This document shows, one piece after another, positions 13,748 to 25,100 of a DNA stretch of 64,000 bases (position 1 is its first letter; the number at the start of each line of letters is the position of its first letter). Location: positions 1,488,001 through 1,552,000 of the forward strand of contig SRSI01000028.1 in the NCBI GenBank assembly GCA_005656395.1, given 5' to 3'. Below the pieces are notes generated by a model. That model saw only the letters and a list, made by a program, of their open reading frames with translations. It ran no database searches and was not told where the DNA came from. The stretch comes from Strongyloides papillosus. Its lineage: Eukaryota; Nematoda; Chromadorea; Rhabditida; Strongyloididae. The position numbers were made by a program, and so were the translations under genes.

Positions 13748-15365
13748 AGCTTTTCTAATAAAAAATATTTTTGTTAATAGATGAAAAGAAATTTAATATA
13801 TTTCTATAATTATAAAAATAATAGATTTCTAGAAATTTTTGAAGTTTAAATAGTTAATTTAAACGAGGTTTTTATTGGATCATTAACTTAAATATATAGA
13901 ACAAAACCACACGAAATGTCAATATTTTATGAGCTAGATACAAAAAACGAGGACGAAAGGGTGTTTTAAACTCTTTATAAATATATTTAAAAAAAATTAT
14001 CAGTTGAAGGTTTTTAAAAACCTGTACAAAACCTAAAAATATATTTTAGCATACTACGTATATGAGATATATATATTAATTTAACATTTAGTGAAAGTGT
14101 TAGTTCAACGAAAGATGACGATTACGAAATGACAGCTAAGGAGATAACAAAAACATGCTTTTCAGATAGTCAAAATATAAAACCCTAAAAGTTAAGGTAT
14201 ATTTTAGAGTTAACAAAAGACCATGCATTAATGTGACAGTTGAAAGTAAAATCAGTAAATACCAGAAAAAAAACTACTTTATCTGTAAATAAAAAATAAT
14301 ATCAATAGTAGTTTTGAAAAAGCATTAAAAATTGGACGATGATAACAAATATTTTTTAATGAATTTTTGCCCTTAATATTAAGTGACATTTTACTATAAT
14401 AAATAAAGTTTTAAGCAATATAAATATATATTTAAAAAATCTAAAAAAAATAATTTTAGATATTTAAAAATACCTGTCTTATAAGTAAAGGTGTAATGTG
14501 ATTCACTATTTGTGTAATCAAAAATCGAAAGGGCATTTAAAAAGAAAATTTAAGAAAGGATAATATGTATCGTGATGAACTTGTAACAGAAAAAAATTCT
14601 TTTTTTTTCATTACTTTCTGTAAATGGGACTGAGAATTTAGCGAATAATGATCATAAATTAAAAACTTTATTATTTTTTTGTAATTGTAAAGGTTAAAAA
14701 ACAATAACATTTTTTCTAACTTTCCTTATTTTGTCAAAAAATGATAAACAATGTACAATAGATTTTTTTCGTTTTAACAACTATTCAGTAAATAAAATAG
14801 AAGCCTCCTTAAAGCCACAAAATAAGTACTTAATTTATTTTGAACAAAAAGAAGAAAGAGTTTTAAAATAAGGAAAACGGGTTAAAAATATTTCTTCCTT
14901 TGTTGTATTTTTTTTTAAATATTATTATTAAGAAAGATCATATTCAGTTGATTTTAACATTTTTAATAACATTCCAAATATTCTAATATATTTCTTTGAT
15001 CAATTAACCTTTCTTTATTACTACATGAAATAAATCTTTGAAAACATGTGAATTTATTGTATAAACAACCATCATAACCTTATTCTTTATAATAAAAAAA
15101 ATAAATTAAATTCAATATTTACATATATTTGATGTGACAATATTACATGTAGTAAAATTAATTTTCCCAAATTAAAAAAAAATTTTAATCAATCATGTTG
15201 ACAAAATTATTTTATTTACAGAAAAATATTAAAATTAAACATAAGTAAGAAGTAATTAAGGGTTACTAATTCAAGTTTCTCTACACCTTCTATCTACCTT
15301 CAACTTCTTATTTTTTCTTAAATATTTTTTAAAACTTCCAACCATATTGTATTTAATATATATGT
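13748..15365. other. Intergenic with possible micro-exons
   Basis: Mostly A+T-rich. Two short coding-like pieces on the plus strand were noticed: one at 13916-14188 (listed separately) and a 22-codon open piece starting with ATG near 14564. Confidence 0.4.
13916..14188 (+). CDS. Tentative two-exon micro-gene of 47 aa
   Basis: The first piece, from ATG at 13916, encodes MSIFYELDTKNEDER. The second, after a TTTAG acceptor at 14090-14091, encodes ESVSSTKDDDYEMTAKEI and ends at TAA 14186-14188. Both use the A/G-rich codons typical of real exons here. Joining them in phase needs a donor at 13963 (GTTTTA), which is weak. No family is recognised. It may be part of a longer gene or chance. Confidence 0.25.
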
Positions 15366-15830
15366 TTAAAATAAATTTGACGTGTCGACGTCTACCTTTC
15401 TTCTACCATCATCTGAAGATTCCCCATCTTTAGATGTTAATTTCTTTTCTTTAGAACTGTCAAATATTGGTAGCATCTTATCAATAAATATATGAGCTGT
15501 TAATGGGAAAGTGGGAGTTGTTGAATTTATTAGAGAATCAACTTTTTCAGTTGTATTATTAGAATCATCAACGTACACATCAGTGCTTCTTTCAAAATAC
15601 TCTTCATAATCTTTAAAATCTTTTGATTCACCACTTATTGGTCTTCTAACACTCTCGATTTCAATAATTCTATCATTATTTTCTTTGCTATCGCTTTCAG
15701 AAGGAGAATCACTTGATAGTCTCATGATACTCTTTATATCACTCGATGGTGTTATGAAAAACGATGATGCTTCTGGTAAAAATACTACTTTTAGTATTGC
15801 AAATATAATATAATAGTTGAAGTAAACCAT
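15366..15830 (-). CDS. Small secreted acidic hypothetical protein
   Basis: A single-exon frame of 154 aa. It begins with a hydrophobic segment at about residues 3-22 that fits a signal peptide, followed by a very polar, Ser/Asp/Glu/Lys-rich body with an NNTT glycosylation sequon and no cysteines. There is no recognised domain. The 3' end is uncertain: just below, at about 15258-15330 on the same strand, lies another purine-rich stretch reading KKLKVDRRCRET. That stretch could be a last exon if the GTAGAC near 15400 acts as a donor. Not recognised as any known family. The neighbours, a transporter and a Patched-related gene, give no functional hint. Confidence 0.5.
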   Translation of the reverse strand: MVYFNYYIIFAILKVVFLPEASSFFITPSSDIKSIMRLSSDSPSESDSKENNDRIIEIESVRRPISGESKDFKDYEEYFERSTDVYVDDSNNTTEKVDSLINSTTPTFPLTAHIFIDKMLPIFDSSKEKKLTSKDGESSDDGRRKVDVDTSNLF

Positions 15831-16362
15831 ATTAGTTTTATTAATAAAAAGGAATGAATTAATGTATCAAGACAAATCAAAAATATAATAATGGCTCATT
15901 TATCTATATATTTAGTATTTATATGATATTTTTTTATTCATCAACAATAAGACAAAAAATAGTTAACAATAGCCTTAAAGGTTTTTTTTACAACACACCC
16001 ATTAAAATAATTATTTCCATATTGAATTGGTAAATTTTTCAAATGCTATCACCATTCTTTAACATCATAAGATCATTAAAATTAATGATGTTCAAATAAA
16101 TTACTTAAACCTGATGCTTCATTTTTTTAGCATACAGCGAGGTCATAAGAATATCATTTAATTGTTTACAACCAAATTGCTTTATATTTTAATTAAATAT
16201 TTGAACGTAGATACTAAAATAGTAAAAACATATATTACTATAAATAGACAATTTAAAAAAAATATATATATATTAAGTTAAATATAAGAAATTTTATTTT
16301 TTGCATGAAAATTCTATTTTTCAAAGAGTATTTTGTGATTATCGATGATATACCATTTATTT
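15831..16362. other. Intergenic, nothing recognised
   Basis: Short A+T-rich spacer between two minus-strand genes. It lies upstream of the small secreted gene and downstream of the transporter. Confidence 0.5.
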
Positions 16363-18079
16363 TTAGACATTCTCAACTTTTGACAACGAAATTTTAGAAT
16401 AATTTCGCATAACCATTGGATTTAATGTATTTTTCCTCCATGACATCGATAAATCAACTGATAAATGTCTTCGCATTGCTGATGTTGGAAGAGAGGAATA
16501 ACTTTTTAATGATTGATTTTCGCCCCATAAGATAACTGATGGATTTCGACTATTGGCTGCAGATTTTAAATGTTCTATTTCTATTTTAAGTTCCCCATGA
16601 AATTTATCTTCCTCATCCGATTTGTCCAATTTTTTTTTAAAGAAATGTGATACAACCATTGTCGCAAATGCATCACCCATAACATTCACAGCTGTTCGTA
16701 CACGATCTCTGTAAATGATAATGTGTTAAAAAAAGAAACCATTGACTTACAATAACCAGTCAATTGTAATAAGCAATGAAACATCTTTAACAGGTAATCC
16801 AAGAGTACTTAAAATCAATAGTATTGATACCAAACCAGCAGGAACTGAACCAAGACCTAAAGACGCTAATGTTGCTGTTAAACTAACTGTAATAACTTCC
16901 GGTAATGTTAAAGTAACATTATTTAGTTGTGCGATAAATATTACTGCGATAGCTTCATATAAAGCATTTCCATCCATGTTAATTGTTGAGCCTAACGGTA
17001 AAACAAATCTTGTAATTCTCCTATCACAACCTAAATTATCTTCCATGCATTGCATTAATGAGGGTAATGCAGCACCGCCGGAAGCTGTACCAAATCCTGT
17101 TACCACAGCTTGAATAACCTCTTTAACAACAGTAATTGGATTTTTTCTGGTCAAAATAAAATATAAAAGTGGCATCGTAATGATAGTATGGAGCATTAAG
17201 GCGCTCATAACTGTAATTACGTACATCATTAAAACAGTTGCTGTATCCGATAAATCATCAAGTTCCAAAAGGTTACCAGCGATAAGGCATACAATACCTA
17301 TTGGTGCAAACCACATTAATATTTCAACAAATTTCATTATAACAGCTTCTAATATAATAAAAAATTCTATAATAATTCGGGCTCTTTCTCCTAACTGCGA
17401 GATAACAATACCAAAACCTGTACAAAAAACAATAACACCCATAATATTCATACCAGGAACATATTCAACTACTCTTTGTCTATTTGGGGAGACAAATGAA
17501 CCTGTGATATTATGAAATGTTTTTGGTTTTATATAGACAGTTTGTGTACGCTGAAAAGTCGCTTGAATCATATTTTCAGGTAACATATTTCTGATAAGAT
17601 CTAAAAATGCATCTATTGGATTGACGTTAGCATGAGTAACACCAGTAACTTTGAAGTCATTTTTAATGGTTGGGTCCCCAGGATGAATGACCAGGACAAG
17701 TATTATTCCAGTCTACAAAAATATTATTAAAATATTACATAAAAAAACATTAAAAACCATTTACAATTGTAGCGAGAGCAGTTGTTGTTAAATAATACAA
17801 AACCGTTATTAGACCCATTTGTCCTGAATCCTTAGCATTCATTTGTGCTAATGCTGATATTAATGACGAAAATATCAAAGGTAATATCATTAATTTTAGC
17901 ACCTGCATAAAAATTTCACCGGGGAAATTTATTAAAATAACAGCTTCCTTAGGTAATGTAAATTGACGTAGGAGGAAGCCTAATAACAACCCTACAATTA
18001 CTGCACCAATAGTTAAAACTAAAAGGAGATTTTTCTTTATAAATTTTTTAATTGCTTTTCTTGAATTTCTCCTGTCCAT
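16363..18079 (-). CDS. Excitatory amino acid transporter family (GLT/EAAT) with altered binding motifs
   Basis: A sodium-coupled dicarboxylate/amino-acid symporter family protein of the plasma membrane; orthologues clear glutamate. Three exons, 18079-17765, 17712-16751 and 16708-16363, with introns of 52 and 42 nt, give about 540 aa. Joins restore LATI|TGIILVLVIHPG and DWLL|DRVRT. The TM8 residues for substrate and sodium are kept: Asp427, Arg430, Thr431, Asn434 and Asp438. Other signature sites differ from the family: HP1 reads GTASGGAALP (about 313-322) where SSSAT is usual, TM7 reads NMDGN (350-354) in place of NMDGT, and HP2 reads SVPAG (394-398), one residue shorter than the usual GIPQAG. 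The C-terminal tail is polar. Substrate or transport rate may differ from glutamate carriers; the fold assignment is firm. Confidence 0.9.
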
Positions 18080-18905
18080 GGTAAATATTATTTTCTTTTA
18101 TTATGAATAAATTATTATAATATAGTAATTAATAATCTAAAAAACTAAGATAGATGTGAAAATACAAAATGAAAAGAATACAAAAATATTTGTTTTTAAT
18201 ATGGTACTAATTTTATTTTCAAATCAGTAGTTCAATATTTTTGGTTAGTTTTCCAGGATTATCAGTTATCAATACTCGGTTGTATAGTGACGTCAATAAA
18301 ATGACGAAATTTTTTCCCAAATTGCATAAATTATTACTAAATTTGTATCTTTTCAATTAAATAACACTATTCAATCTACATATATATATATATATATGAA
18401 ATTATCAATAATAATCTTGATTATAACTATTGTACATACAGTAGTGTATTACATCTTGTTTACAAAATCAATGCTATATCTTTTACAATGTTTAAACAAT
18501 AATAAGTTGATAAAGATATTAACTTTATACCATGAAAGTTCTAATCAATCATTGATTATTTAAAATGTTAATTTTTTAATTTCTCTTTATCTGATATAAT
18601 TTTTAATTAAATAGCAAAACATAGTATTTGAATTTATTTATTATTGAAGAACATAATATGTATTAGAGTTAATTAAATACTAAGCTAGTTTGTCAAAATC
18701 TATACAAAATTAATCTTTAAAAAATTACAATTTTTACCATTATTTTTCTCCTCTTACAAAAAAAATTTAACATATATATAATATAAAAAAGAATGAGATC
18801 ATAATAAAAAAGCTAATAAACAATGAATTATTACTCCTTCAATTTTCCAATGCTTTTTTGTTAATTCCTCTTAACAAACATAGTAATATTTTCTTGTGGT
18901 ATCAA
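18080..18905. other. Promoter-side region of the transporter gene
   Basis: Spacer between two minus-strand genes. It contains a perfect CRE palindrome at 18288-18295 and a TA microsatellite at about 18378-18398. No coding sequence was supported. Confidence 0.5.
18288..18295. promoter_or_regulatory. Perfect cAMP-response element TGACGTCA
   Basis: An eight-base CREB/bZIP palindrome lies 209 bases upstream of the transporter ATG at 18079. It sits in a short patch that is less A+T-rich than its surroundings. It is the only exact copy I noticed outside coding sequence. Function is inferred from position and consensus only. Confidence 0.35.
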
Positions 18906-19287
18906 TTAATAATAGTTAGCGCATAATTTCCAACGGCAAGGTGCTGGATTGTATTCTGATACAAAAAGTTGGGCTAAAAATACAATTTTATTAAAATATA
19001 AAAGTAAATAAAAAATATTACATCTTCTGTTCATGCGTCTTCTTCCTATAAAATCAATTTCAAAGTTATTAAACTTGTCACTTCTTTTAGTGATATCTTC
19101 AAATGATTTACCGCTATTACCAGAAGCATTCTCATTAGAAAGATAGAAAATTGACTCCTAAAAAATGTAATAAAATCTTATGAACATTGCAACTTACATC
19201 ATCGTATAATGATCGTGACTCAGTCACATGTAAAAAACATAGAACAAAATATACTGTTACCATAAATTTTAAAGCAATTTTCAACAT
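18906..19287 (-). CDS. Neuropeptide precursor with Cys-bridged C-terminal peptide
   Basis: A small secreted prohormone, missed by simple ORF calling because its three exons are short: 19287-19198, 19157-19022 and 18973-18906, giving 97 aa. Introns are 40 and 48 nt, with GTAAGT and GTAATA donors and TTTTAG and TTTTTAG acceptors; phases agree. Residues 1 to about 24 form a signal peptide. Dibasic sites are KR at 54-55, RRR at 69-71 and RR at 74-75. The segment between KR and RRR ends in Gly (FIGRRR), so it would yield an amidated peptide of 12 residues. The last segment, residues 76-97, ends PAPCRWKLCANYY with Cys88 and Cys93, and would form a six-residue ring. The ring pattern C-x-W-K-x-C matches urotensin II (CFWKYC) and is close to insect CNMamide (PCHFKICNM), as remembered. 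Which family, if either, is unresolved. Confidence 0.75.
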
Positions 19288-22168
19288 TTTATATTGTTAA
19301 ACTAAAATAAATTTATATTATTAATAAAGAAAAAAGAAAAACAATATTGGTGGGAGTGAGATAAAAAGAGAATTCATTATCATTGATATTTATATGCCAT
19401 CATTTTCAATAAAGTATATTGAAATATCATTCATAATCTATGGTAATACAGACACTTTTTTATGGATAATAAAGATAAGGAAGTATTCAAAACATAAAAT
19501 TTTAAAATGTTTTTTCATCTATGCTACAAATACTTTCATAAAATTTTAAGAATGTATAATTTTTGAAGAAATACAAAGTAAAAGTATCTCATTTATCTTT
19601 TCTTTACCAATAAAATAATTATAGTTTATTTATCTAATTAAGGAATATCTTGTAGCCACATGGGACATTATTATTATTTCTTAAAAATTTTAATTGGTAC
19701 TTTAATGGGTACTGAGTGAGAACATAAAAATATTAATTACACCTTCACATAAAAATTTTTCTATATAAATGATATAATAATAATGAAAAATTTTAAAACA
19801 TATAAAATTTTAATAATTCAATGGCAAATTGTTTTATTTCCTTTTCTGTAGGTGGGAATTTTTTAATATTAAAATTGTTAAAAGACAAAATCCTTTATTA
19901 GTATATTATTCTAAAATATAAAAAAGACAAATGTTAAAATCAAAAAAAAAACTTACAAAAGAGTATACAAAATATATGTTTTAAGTTTCTACTAAATGTA
20001 TTGAAAAAAACGTTATTGCGTGATTTGTGATTTAAATAAATATTAATAATTTTGTAAGTCATGCTATTTACAAAAAAATATGTGAAAATAGTTTAAAAAA
20101 GCATAAATTATGATGGTGCCTTCATATTTTGTAGTAGGGAGTGGGGGAAGAATATTAGCTAAGAAAAACAAATAATTAATCATGATGTAAAGTTAAAAAT
20201 TCAGTTCCTTGAATGGCATCATTAAAAGACAATAATGATGAAGCTTTCTTCACTAACCATCTTTTTATTTAAGTAGGCCAGTAGTTTAAAGAACTATTAA
20301 AAGGTTTCAATTAATTAAACTAATTTATAATAAATGAGACCCTTTTAAAAGGGAAGCATAGAAATTTTTATAATGAAGTTATTTATTGACATAATTATGA
20401 TTTCTTTATTATTTATATAAAATTAAATAACACACATTTTTTTTGTTGACGTAGGTTGCCAATTATTAAATTACTTAACAAACATTATATTAAAAGTATA
20501 ACAAAATGGCAACCTTTAAAGGATCAAACTAATATATTTTATTGCAAGTAACATTTAATAATCATAGGTAAAAATGATGTTGCAAATGAATGTTTATTAT
20601 TTTTATTTATCTACCTTAAAATAACTCTTTATATATTCTACATAAACTTTCAATTTTTCTTTAGGATAATATTTCTTTTAGGTATATTTTATGGTTTTAT
20701 TTTACTAAAATAAAAAAGGAGATCTAAACGAAGAAATTTAAGTAAATTTTCTATAAATAGATTGGATAATTTCATTTATATATATTTTGAAAAAGAATTT
20801 TAATTAATTTAAGATGTGATAACTATCAATTGTGATTGAATGACGATATTTTGAGAATTAAAATAATTTTTTGTTCTTTTAATTAAATGATAAAATTATT
20901 TTTGTGAATATAGTGTTATTCATACATTTATTAATGGTAAAACAAAATTTAGTGAGAATTCAATTTCAAATGATTTACTTTAATTTTATCAGCATATTAT
21001 TAATGGTAGATTTAACAAAATTTTGAAATATTTTGTCTACTTTTAATTAATTATCACCCATCATTATATCTTTCAATTTATTTACCTGTCAATGTAACCA
21101 CACAATCTCATTATGGTAAGTGTTAAAAAACATTTGTTACATTTTATTAACTCTTTTAATATGCGTTTTTTGTTTATCTACCACCTCATTGACCTATAAA
21201 ATAGTTTTAATCTTCATTTTCCTCATAATAACAAGGTTACCATTATAAGAAACAAAAAAGCATACGTCCTATAAAGGTAATTATAACAAAAGTGCGTTTT
21301 TAACAACAACATTCTATTTAGAATTTTTTTAATAGTCCAATTTTAGTAAAAAAAATATTTATTTGCCTTTTTTAATATTAAGTTTAACTTTAAATATTAT
21401 TATTTACTTAACATTTATTTTATTTTTAAAGTTTAATTGACAAAATATAATAAATTTTAAATAGAAAATAAGCAACTTAATTCTTTTATATTCTTCACAT
21501 CACTACATCGTTTTTGGTAAATCTTTTATCATATTTAATCGTCTGGAGCTCCACCTTTTATTTAGTTCATCTTAATCTTCATTATATCTTTTCCTCCCAT
21601 CGATGTACTATATATTTTTAAAAATAGCATTTAAAGTTAAAAGAAAAGAATTGAGAGAGGAAGACTTTAGTAGTAGCATAATGTGGATTGCAGCATAGCG
21701 CACTATATAACACATAACCATCTGCTAGTTGCGAATTTATATATATAACATATAGAAATATATTTAAATTACACATATTTGTTAGTAGTCTTGTGTCCAA
21801 TTCTTCTCCAGCTGGCGTCAAGACTGAGAAGAGCGGTTACACTCTTGCCGCAATAATCTTTATTGCATAGCAGTATTCAAGATAGCCAAATTGTTTATTT
21901 AAGCTTTTTGAATCCCAAATTAAAACTGTTTCCCCGAAATACAATAATAAAATACTATTTAATTTTTGTCTTCTCTTTTTTTTAATTTTATGCTACTTTA
22001 CTTCATTATTTATTTACATTTTACCTTGATAAATCGTCATTTTTTATTTCTATTTCAAAATAGTATATATACATACGGTTAACCTGTTTATTAAAAGAAA
22101 ATTAATATAATTGTATAACATTTACTACTTCTTTTTTCAATAAATATTTTTTTATCTTATCTCTAGTC
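19288..22168. other. Long intergenic region upstream of two divergent genes
   Basis: Largely A+T-rich with no supported gene. Small inverted repeats were seen: AGGTTGCCA at about 20453-20461 with its complement at about 20507-20515, and a CCCTTTTAAAAGGG palindrome near 20341-20354. A less A+T-rich patch at 21540-21850 is listed separately. Confidence 0.45.
21540..21850 (+). promoter_or_regulatory. Candidate promoter-proximal region of the unc-33-like gene
   Basis: A patch clearly richer in G+C than its surroundings, 320 to 630 bases before the first ATG of the UNC-33-like gene. It holds an E-box-type CAGCTG core within CCAGCTGG near 21810-21817. The 67-codon minus-strand frame here, at 21618-21821, has no signal peptide or domain and is taken as chance. 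The promoter role is inferred from position and composition only. Confidence 0.25.
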
Positions 22169-25100
22169 ATGTTTCCATTTTTGCCTTTCCTGACATTTCC
22201 AAAAAATGACAGAGAAAGGAGAAGACGAGAGGAATATTTGACTATTAAGATCAGTCCAGAAACTGGTCTACCTATATTCAAACGAAAAAATTTACCTATT
22301 TCTTTTTTACCTCATAAAGATATTACAACCTCCGTTGAGAGAAAAAGAAGTGGGGAACGAACGAACAAATGTAAAGATGATAAGTGTCAAATCAACATTT
22401 CGAATGACAATAATAGTGTGGTTTTCGAGAATTTTGACAATCAACATGATATTAAGTTAACTACTAATACACCTCAACTAAATACTCATATTGAATATAA
22501 TATAAATGATGGTGATGTGAAACAAAATATGGTTAATATCAATGATATTTTATTAAATGTGGTAGATGTTGATAAATCAAATGTTGTTTTATTAAATGAT
22601 GATAATAATAAGTTATTAGATAACAAATTAAATACTGATGTCTTAGAGGAATCAGTTATTATTAAGCAATCATCAAATGATAATGTTAATATTGTTAATG
22701 ATGTTAATGAAAATAATTTACCACCTACAACTGATTTGCAGACTAGTCTTTATTTGGAGAAATTAAAAAGTATGAATTTAGATGATATATCAGAAGATGA
22801 AATTTTCGGAAAGAGTAAAAAGAGTTCATTAACATTTAATCCATCATTTAAAGAATCTTCACCAATTCCTGAGGATGACAATAAAGTGGAAGAAAGTATT
22901 GAAATTTATATGGAAAAAGATGAGACGCCTTTGGAAGAATTATTGATTAATAAAGACAAAGAAGAAATACCTATAGTATCTAATGAAACAATTTTTATTA
23001 AGGAAGACAAAAAATCTGATGATATTGAAGAAGAAATAACGTTAGAAAAGCCTGGAAAAGTGATTCATAGTCCAGTGCCACCAAAAAATATAAAAACACC
23101 ACAAAATATTAGTTCTTCGAGGCAGGATATTACAAAAAATAAAAAAGATCTGACATCCCCAAGAGATACTGCTTCACTTAAAAGTACTGAAAAGAAACTT
23201 TCTAATGAAAGGATTACATCACCACTTCTTAAGACATCATCTTCAAATCAAAGAATACACTCTATCTCTCCGAGACCATCATCGAGTAGTCAGACGAATT
23301 TAAGTACAGTAAGGAAAATTTCTTCTAGCGGTAGGCTATCTTCACCAAGTAGTAAGAATATTCAGATGAGTAATGATAAAATTGAAAGATTAAGTCATCT
23401 TCATTCACGTCCAATGGAGAGATTGACTGATATGGGAAGAACAAAATCAACACCGCCAAATGTTTTGAAACAGCAAAGTACTTCTACATCATCAAAAATA
23501 CAAACACCACCAAGGCATTCTAATCGTAATCCATTTGCTGTTTCTGAAGCCATGTTATCTATTTTTGGAACACCACCAATTGGTGGTGTAGAAGCATGTT
23601 TCAATAAAATTCCTCCACCAAATCCTTCCTTAAGTGGTAAAAATTTTAAAAGATTTAACATTTTGGAGAGAGATTTGGATCAACCGTCGATATTTCCAAA
23701 TACAAAGCCAGTACCTGGACCTTCTTCCTCATATAGTTCCTTTAATATTATTCCAGATCATGAAAAAGCATATGAAGAGGCAAAAAAAAGAAGTAGCTGG
23801 AAGGCAACTGATAGTGCTTTTGAGAAGATTCACGGAATGCCATGTGGTTCTGAGATTATCTGTGGTCCAGAACGTGATATTTGCAATGAAGATGATGAAT
23901 TAAATAATGATGGTATTCTTGTTATTGAAGAAAGTACACTTTCGATAACTCCACGATTTAGTAATCAAAAAGAAACATACAATAAAAATTCTGTTTGGTA
24001 AGTCTTTTATTACACTAAATTTATTTTTAAAATATATATGTATATCTTTATTTCATCAATATATATATACATCCATTTTATTTGAATCAACTATGTATTT
24101 ATAGTGAACAAGGACCAGACATCTATGGTGAAGATGACAATGAGGATAATAATTGCATGAAGATGGAAGAAAGAAAAACATCTGTCAACGAGATTAATAC
24201 AAATGAATGCTTAATTACTTACAAAGATGGCATGGATAAAGGATATGATCATATGACAAATAATTTTCCGGAAGATATAAAAATTAATTGGTGTCATAAT
24301 AAAGAGGAAGATAGTGTTTGTAATCAGAAAGATAATCAATTTTATGGGGATAAAAGTTGTGAGAACACAATTTATAGTAGTATAGATTATGGCAATACCC
24401 TACAAGTTAACATTACTTCTCCATCTCTTCAATATACTACTGGTAGTAATTTTATATCACAAACAACCAGTAGTGATGGTGTCCTTTCACAAAATAATGA
24501 CAAAGTTAGTAATATTATTGATAATATCATAAGCAACCAAACTATTATAAATAGTGGTGAATCAAAAAATAATAAAGAGGGTAATGATAATTTATCACAA
24601 AAATCCTCAACCTCAGGTATTAATAATGATTCTGAGGATGATAATTTATTTAATAAAAATTTACAAAAATCTAGTGGTGATGTTGCGGTAAGTATATATA
24701 CATTTATTAGGGCATATTTATATCTTTACATTTAAGCTTCAGCTATTTTATTTATATAACATATATATCTTTTAATCCTATTTTTTTCTCTCATCCACTT
24801 GTCGTTACGTTTTCACTTACAATATTTCGTATTTTAATGTGCCTTTAAAAATTGTTTCATTTTTTATAATATTTTTATATTTTTTAAGAGTGACAAAATG
24901 GTTAAACCTGGAGATTGTTCCTCCTCTGGATCTGGTATACCATTATTAATTAAAAATGGAAAAATAATCAATGATGATTCATCATTTATTGCCAATATCT
25001 TAATTGAAGGTGCTACTATAACACAAATTGGCAATCAATTTCCAATACCTGATGGTTGTCAAGTAATTGACGCAACTAATAAAATTATCATACCAGCTGG

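Noticed and set aside
23401..23661. 86-codon minus-strand frame inside the UNC-33-like first exon
   Set aside because: Antisense shadow of a confident coding exon.
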